Below, in pieces: positions 58,760 to 64,000 of a DNA stretch of 64,000 bases. The DNA comes from Erpobdella octoculata. Its lineage: Eukaryota; Annelida; Clitellata; Hirudinida; Erpobdellidae. Position 1 is the first letter of the stretch, and each line of letters starts with the position of its first letter. The stretch spans positions 28,798,306 through 28,862,305 of the forward strand of contig OZ022242.1 of assembly GCA_963978895.1 (NCBI GenBank). The letters are read 5' to 3'. The position numbers and the translations under genes are program-made. The notes under the pieces are model-generated. The model did no database searches. It saw only the letters and a program-made list of their open reading frames with translations, and was not told where the DNA came from.

Positions 58760-58800
58760 CTAAATTTCGAACAATAAAAACAACCATATTACAATTTTTC

Positions 58801-58918
<118 letters not shown>

Positions 58919-59229
58919 ATCCTACTCGGATTACAGATTGCCATTAGACGACGTAGTAGTTCTGAGTGCGGAGAGTTTAATTAAAATGCGGTTTTTACTT
59001 TAATATGTTCAGATAGACAAACATAAAAGAATTGATCGAAAAAAAAAATTTTTGAAAGTCAAAATTTTGAATTTTCAGCTTTTGAAAAATTTGCGCGATT
59101 TTAAATTTTTCGAATAATAAGCCGAATTAAAAGCGTTAAAGAGCTGAAATTTTCAGTAACCACTTAAAAAAACGTATTATTTACTATTATTCTAAGTAAA
59201 TTTAATTATTTTAATTATATTTTGAGTTT

Positions 59230-60420
59230 CGTAAAAAAAGGCACTTAGACCACTATACTGAAGCATCTGACACAAAGCTCGAATATGAGTTCTCGATACA
59301 CTCAAGTTTTTTAATTTACTTTTCTCGAATATCTTTTCAACCGCTTGATAGTTTCTTACCAAATTTCATACAATAAACATATTGCTACTATTTAAAATAA
59401 ATGTGAATTTACAACTTTGTAGCTCAACGATTAATGCCAAAATAAAGATATTTCATAAACGGTTAGGTCTATATTAGCTTCGTTTCGTCGGTTTTTCACG
59501 AATAACGCCCAAACCGCTTGAAATATTTCATCCAAACTTTACATGTTAAAACCTTAACTAATTCGTAAAAAAAGCCAAAAATTTGAGTTTTGAAGGTCAA
59601 CGTTTACAGCCATGGTAAAGATATTTAGGTAATTGTTAGCACTCGTGCAATTTTTTGGCTCGATTTTTCGCCAATAAAAGTTTAACCAATTAATATTTCT
59701 TAACCAAATTTGAGGCAGTAATATAAAAAGTAATTTAAGACAGTTATCTGTAACTGTAGTTTTATAGGTCATCCATTAACTGTTTAATTGATAAAAATAC
59801 TTTTATTCCGTACAGTGAATATCTTTTTTACCAATTGAAGATTTTTAACCATACTTGATATTCGAAAAATGATAGTAATTTTTAATACGTTTCTTTAGAT
59901 TATTAAATTTTAACGTTGTAGCTAAACGTTTAATGTTAAATTTAAGCTACAGTATATTTTGTAAAGTGTACGGTTTCAATGAAGCTTTCGGTCCTTTGTT
60001 TTAAGTAAATAAGTTTTAAACAAAAGCGAATTTTTTAACCAAACTTCATAGGATGAAACTTTAGATAATTTTGGACAATTATCTGAATTTATTGTTTTGT
60101 AGCTCAACATTTAACAATATGGGGAATTAAAATGTTAACAAAGGTGATTTCATTGCTTTGCTTCAATAATTTTTAAACTAATTAAAAGTTAGTGACCAAA
60201 TTTTATATTTTTTCAACCTAGCTTTTTCTGAATGAGTATTTAAAGTTGTAACTTTATAGTTGCACGACTAGTGCTAAATAAAAACCTTTTCATTTAAGGT
60301 ATAATTAATAAATTTTGACAAAAAATTTTTTTTAGAGAGTTAAGCTATCCATCAAATTAAATTGTTTGTACTTAAAATGATAGATCAATTTTATCTATTT
60401 AAAGAGATATTAGAAGAAAC
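59230..60420. repeat. degenerate tandem repeat, period about 165 bp
   Basis: Two marker blocks recur in the same order. ACCAAATTTCATAC-like blocks occur near 59356, 59530, 59698, 59846, 60037, 60192 and 60352. TTTGTAGCTCAACGATTAATG-like blocks occur near 59411, 59572, 59752, 59915, 60097 and 60250. Spacing is 150-190 bp. Identity between units is low. No coding content. Confidence 0.65.
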
Positions 60421-61640
60421 TCCTGTAAACAATTTTTTTGAAAATTTAAAAATTGTAGCGCGCAAATATCTCACATTTTAAGAATTATGATGGTTTCCAA
60501 TAAAATTATGAAAATTAAAAATTAATTAAGATTTCAGAGATACACCCTTCTGTCTATTTATAAACTTTATGTTAATAATGTCGATTTTTGGCTTCTGATT
60601 CGTTATAAAATATCACGTGCTTATATACGTATGATAAGTGAATAGTTGCTTGCAATATATTTTTATCGGAAAAATTGTTCCGTTAAACTTTAAACCCCAC
60701 TTAAAAGAGTTTTTTAACAAGTTTTAAAGTAAAATTTAAAGAGCAAGTTGTTTTATTGAATTCAATAACTTTTTGGTGTAACAACCCTCCCGGTACCTGG
60801 AAAGATGAGACATGGACTACTAGTCACTACTAGTCAACTAGACTAGTCACTAGTCAGTACTAGTGACTACTTTGAAAAACTTGAAAAAGACATACATAAG
60901 GACCTAGTGACATAATCTATAGTAGTCTAGTCTAGTCTAGTGTAAGTGTAGTAGTGTAGTCCTAAGGACATAAAAATTTTATTTAAAAGCATTTGTGTTT
61001 TGTTCACCATTGGTCCAAAATGAGATCTTAATAAAGAAAGTTGATGAAAAGGTGAGAGATTATAAGACAAGAACACATGATTGTTTGTATCGAGGATGTC
61101 ACGGTATATTATGGTGATAAATAATTTATAACTTAATTTAATGATGGTTACTGGTGATTGAAAATGATGAAACTACTTAGACTTAGTAACTGATATGATG
61201 AATGAGTGATAGAAGACAAACTAAGATTAACATGATAAGGGAAATAAAATACTATGATTTAAAATAATTTAGATTTATTGTAAATTAAAATAATTAGATG
61301 ATAATGTGTCTTAGACAATTGAATCACAGCAATTTGTGATTGATAACATTTTTGATGAGAATTTAAAGTTATCTTTAGTGGTTCTGGAATTGAGAAAGAG
61401 CAGGTATTATAAGAATTAGTTCAAAAACTTTGTGACAGTTTTATAGTATATTTGCTGAAGTGAAAAGAATGATATTTTACATTACCATCTTTTGATTTTT
61501 TTTCTCATACTTTTCCCATAATTTTGACAGCATCTTATTCTCACCCAAGTTTCTAGCTTTGAATTTAACCTATGTGCCACAATTTTCAACTTTTCACAAT
61601 CTTGCACATACCAGGAAAATAAGTCAAACAATATTGAAAT
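60421..61640. other. AT-rich stretch with a cluster of ACTAGT motifs
   Basis: At 60815-60870 and 60920-60960 the motif (A)CTAGT occurs many times in a GTCACTACTAGTCAACTAG style. Otherwise nothing is recognised. Confidence 0.6.
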
Positions 61641-61699
61641 TAAATTATTTCAAAAATGTAAAAACTAACAGTATGTTGAAACAAAATGTACAAAAGCAT

Positions 61700-62985
61700 C
61701 ACATGACCAAAAAAAAGGTTTACATGCAAAACTAGAACAAGATGAGAGAAAAAGTAATTTATATGCAATAAAAAAATTAAACAACATAAAAAATGTACAA
61801 AAAGCTTACACGAGAAACTGAAAGAAAATGAAATGTACAAAAACAATTAAACAGGAAGTTGAAAGAAAATAAAATGTACAAAATCGCTTACACGGGAAGC
61901 TGAAAGAAATTGAAATGGACAAAAGCGCTTACACTGGAAGCTGAAAGAAAATGAAATGTACAAAAACGATTACACGGAAAGTTGAAAGAAGATAAAATGT
62001 ACAAAATCGCTTACACGGGAAGCTGAAAGAAGATAAAATGTACAAAATCGCTTACACGGGAATCTGAAAGAAAATGAAATGTACAAAATCGCTTACACGG
62101 GAAACTGAAAGAAAATGAAATGTACAAAAACGATTAGACGGAAAGCTGAAAGAAGATAAAATGTACAAAGTCGCTTACACGGGAAACTGAACGAAAATGA
62201 AATGTACAAAAGCGCTTACACGGAAAGCTGAAAGAAATTGAAATGTACAAAAGCGCTTACACTGGAGGCTGAAAGAAAATGAAATGTACAAAAACGATTA
62301 CACGGAAAGCTGAAAGAAGATAAAATGTACAAAATCGCTTACACGGGAAGCTGAAAGAAGATAAAATGTACAAAATCGCTTACACGGGAAACTGAACGAA
62401 AATGAAATGTACAAAAGCGCTTACACGGAAAGCTGAAAGAAATTGAAATGTACAAAATCGCTTACACGGGAAACTGAAAGAAAATGAAATGTACAAAAAC
62501 GATTAGACGGAAAGCTGAAAGAAGATAAAATGTACAAAATCGCTTACACGGGAATCTGAAAGAAAATGAAATGTACAAAATCGCTTACACGGGAAACTGA
62601 AAGAAAATGAAATGTACAAAAACGATTAGACGGAAAGCTGAAAGAAGATAAAATGTACAAAATCGCTTACACGGGAAACTGAACGAAAATGAAATGTACA
62701 AAAGCGCTTACACGGAAAGCTGAAAGAAATTGAAATGTACAAAAGCACTTACACTGGAGGCTGAAAGAAAATGAAATGTACAAAAACGATTACACGGAAA
62801 GCTGAAAGAAGATAAAATGTACAAAATCGCTTACACGGGAAGCTGAAAGAAGATAAAATGTACAAAATCGCTTACACGGGAATCTGAAAGAAAATGAAAT
62901 GTACAGAATCGCTTACACGGAAAGCTGAAAGAAAATAAAATGTACAAAATCGCTTACACGGGAAGCTGAAAGAAAAAACTGTACA
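61700..62985. repeat. 41-bp minisatellite, about 31 units, with higher-order structure
   Basis: The unit has GAAAGAAAATGAAATGTAC followed by AAAATCGCTTACACGGGAAGCT. Variants (GAACG, ACGATT, ACTGGAGGCT, GGGAATCT) recur in fixed order; for example the GAACG variant stands at 62189, 62394 and 62681, offsets of 5 and 12 units. There is no reading frame of interest. Confidence 0.95.
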
Positions 62986-63303
62986 AAACTGTAGATCGAC
63001 TTAAGATAAATAAAATATTGAAAATGTAGAAGAGAAGTATTTTAATCCTTTGTTTCTTAAATGTAAATTAGTTATAGTAAATGGTCGAGGAGTCCGACAA
63101 GTTAAACCTTCATCGATAGCACCTACCTGTATTCCTTTCGACAATTTTATCCTGCATACACCAAAAGTCATGATATCTTACAACTTTTTTTATCAATAGT
63201 TAATTTTTTGCTAGGGCCAGTTATTTTTAAAAAATTGTCATTATTAGGGTGCAGAGTTAGAGGGTTACATGCATTAATTTCAGTTACATTAGAATCTATG
63301 TTA
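62986..63303. other. spacer, nothing firm
   Basis: A 25-bp stretch with exon-like borders on the minus strand (GTATGCAG to GTAGGT, about 63127-63152) was noted, but it is too short to call. Confidence 0.4.
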
Positions 63304-63559
63304 TTAGTTATTAACATTCAGATCATTATAAATATTTTCGGAATGACAAAGTTTAACATGCATATCCATTCTGATTACATTCACATTGCAAAATTTGCAC
63401 GTTTTCCTATCTTTTGTATTCCCAGTCTTCCGTCTTTTGTAGTCGGCTGGGGAAGTTACCGGAGCAATGGGATTTTCGACCTTGTGTTTTTTGCTGCGCA
63501 AGTGAGGAGGCAACTTAGAAAAAAATTTGTGGCACAGCGGACACTCAAATTTTTTGTAC
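63304..63559 (-). CDS. terminal exon with two C2H2-type zinc fingers
   Basis: Minus strand: the acceptor TATTTTTACAG ends at 63560; the exon starts GTACAAAAAATTTG and is open to TAA at 63304. It encodes YKKFECPLCHKFFSKLPPHL followed by RSKKH (finger 1, Cys2-His2), a basic linker YKRRKTGNTKDRKTCKFC, and a second finger ending MDMHVKLCH. A short Asn-rich tail follows. It probably binds nucleic acid. It could be the last exon of a small host gene or the finger part of an unlisted transposon. The 5' exons are not visible in the window. Confidence 0.6.
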
Positions 63560-63778
63560 CTGTAAAAATAATTCTGATTGATGAGAGTCTATATATTATG
63601 TTTGTCACAGGTATTTATTCAGTTTTGGCTTAATGTTGTAATATTGGTGGTTTTGCCATATATAATAAATTTTGATGCAGTTGACAACTTCTTTATAACA
63701 ATTTTTATTAATTGCAGTCTAGCCATAAAACATACAAAAATAAATTAGCTCACCAATGGCAAAGATGCCGACTCTGAA

Positions 63779-63986
63779 TTTGGAACGAGAGAGCTAAAAG
63801 TTTTAAGTAAATGCTTTATTTAAGATTTTTAAGGTAAACACTTTTAAAAGGTGAACTATAATTACTTGACAACAGAAGCCAAATGAGTGGAAGTAGCTTG
63901 CTGGCCAAAACGAGCAGGCAAAACCTGCCACATTGGAACGAAAGAGCTGAAAGTGTTAAGTGAATGCTTTAATTAGGATTTTAAAT
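63779..63986 (+). repeat. pair of about 54-bp direct repeats, 153 bp apart
   Basis: TTGGAACGAGAGAGCTAAAAG at 63779 and TTGGAACGAAAGAGCTGAAAG at about 63933. Both continue to TAAGTAAATGCTTTA-like and GATTTTTAA-like ends. It may be the start of a longer tandem array beyond the window. Confidence 0.8.
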
Positions 63987-64000
63987 TAAATAACGATTAA

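Noticed and set aside
61700..62985. CRISPR-like regular repeat array
   Set aside because: The repeats are contiguous 41-bp units without unique spacers and the context is eukaryotic. It is a minisatellite.
63120..63160. 25-bp micro-exon with AG and GTAGGT borders (minus strand)
   Set aside because: Too short to tell from chance; it does not match an EGF or zinc-finger module.

Overview
This window is AT-rich, intron-like DNA from an animal, almost certainly an invertebrate. It is not prokaryotic: there are no operons, there are splice-bounded exons, and transposable elements of nearly every eukaryotic class are present (Penelope, I-like, L2/CR1-like, Jockey/CR1-like and R2-like LINEs, two Ty3/gypsy-type LTR elements, piggyBac, a MULE with a FLYWCH finger, pogo, three Helitron families, a MITE, tRNA-derived SINEs), with very long microsatellites between them. 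I cannot name the species from sequence alone.

The host gene is nearly hidden. Three short minus-strand exons each encode one six-cysteine EGF-like domain, each with AG/GT borders and phase 1-1 symmetry: 58631-58759, 46577-46711 and 19031-19156 (the last a calcium-binding EGF). In transcription order (58.7 to 46.6 to 19.1 kb) they look like consecutive modules of one large extracellular multi-EGF protein with introns of about 12 and 27 kb. A two-zinc-finger exon lies at 63304-63559, also on the minus strand; it may be a separate gene or a transposon.

Layout. 1-1.6 kb: Penelope tail, hammerhead-like RNA and a palindrome. 2.06-3.95 kb: MITE and Helitron H2a with a SINE inside. 4-10.1 kb: two decayed I-like LINEs. 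10.1-11.05 kb: Penelope copy 2 with a perfect fold-back. 11.4-16.05 kb: LTR retrotransposon with intact LTRs and target duplication. 16.1-18 kb: (TA)n, a duplicated block and a 550-bp (ATAC)n. 19.0 kb: calcium-binding EGF exon. 19.3-20.2 kb: Helitron deletion derivative with an intact Rep N-terminal ORF. 20.2-27.7 kb: three more Penelope copies among (TA)n tracts, a pogo relic and a tRNA-like element. 27.8-33.8 kb: Helitron H1a carrying a SAP-domain gene and itself split by a 5'-inverted R2-like LINE. 33.9-35.3 kb: MULE. 35.3-39.4 kb: more H2 Helitrons. 39.4-40.0 kb: Helitron helicase C-terminus. 40.3-45.3 kb: a gypsy-like element with integrase before reverse transcriptase, interrupted by Helitron H2e. 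46.4-46.7 kb: SINE and EGF exon. 47.6-58.5 kb: an L2-like LINE nest holding a piggyBac element (which itself contains Helitrons in its intron and an L2 fragment) and a plus-strand LINE. 58.6-58.8 kb: EGF exon. 59-64 kb: degenerate satellite, 41-bp minisatellite and zinc-finger exon.

No mobile element here looks capable of full function; most coding parts carry stops, frameshifts, truncations or insertions. The most notable signals are: five Penelope copies that share a covarying hammerhead-like RNA just before a poly(A) signal; the tie between Penelope copies and (TA)n tracts; the twin-priming-like inversion of an R2-type LINE; the SAP-domain cargo of a Helitron; and the copia-like domain order of a gypsy-type element.
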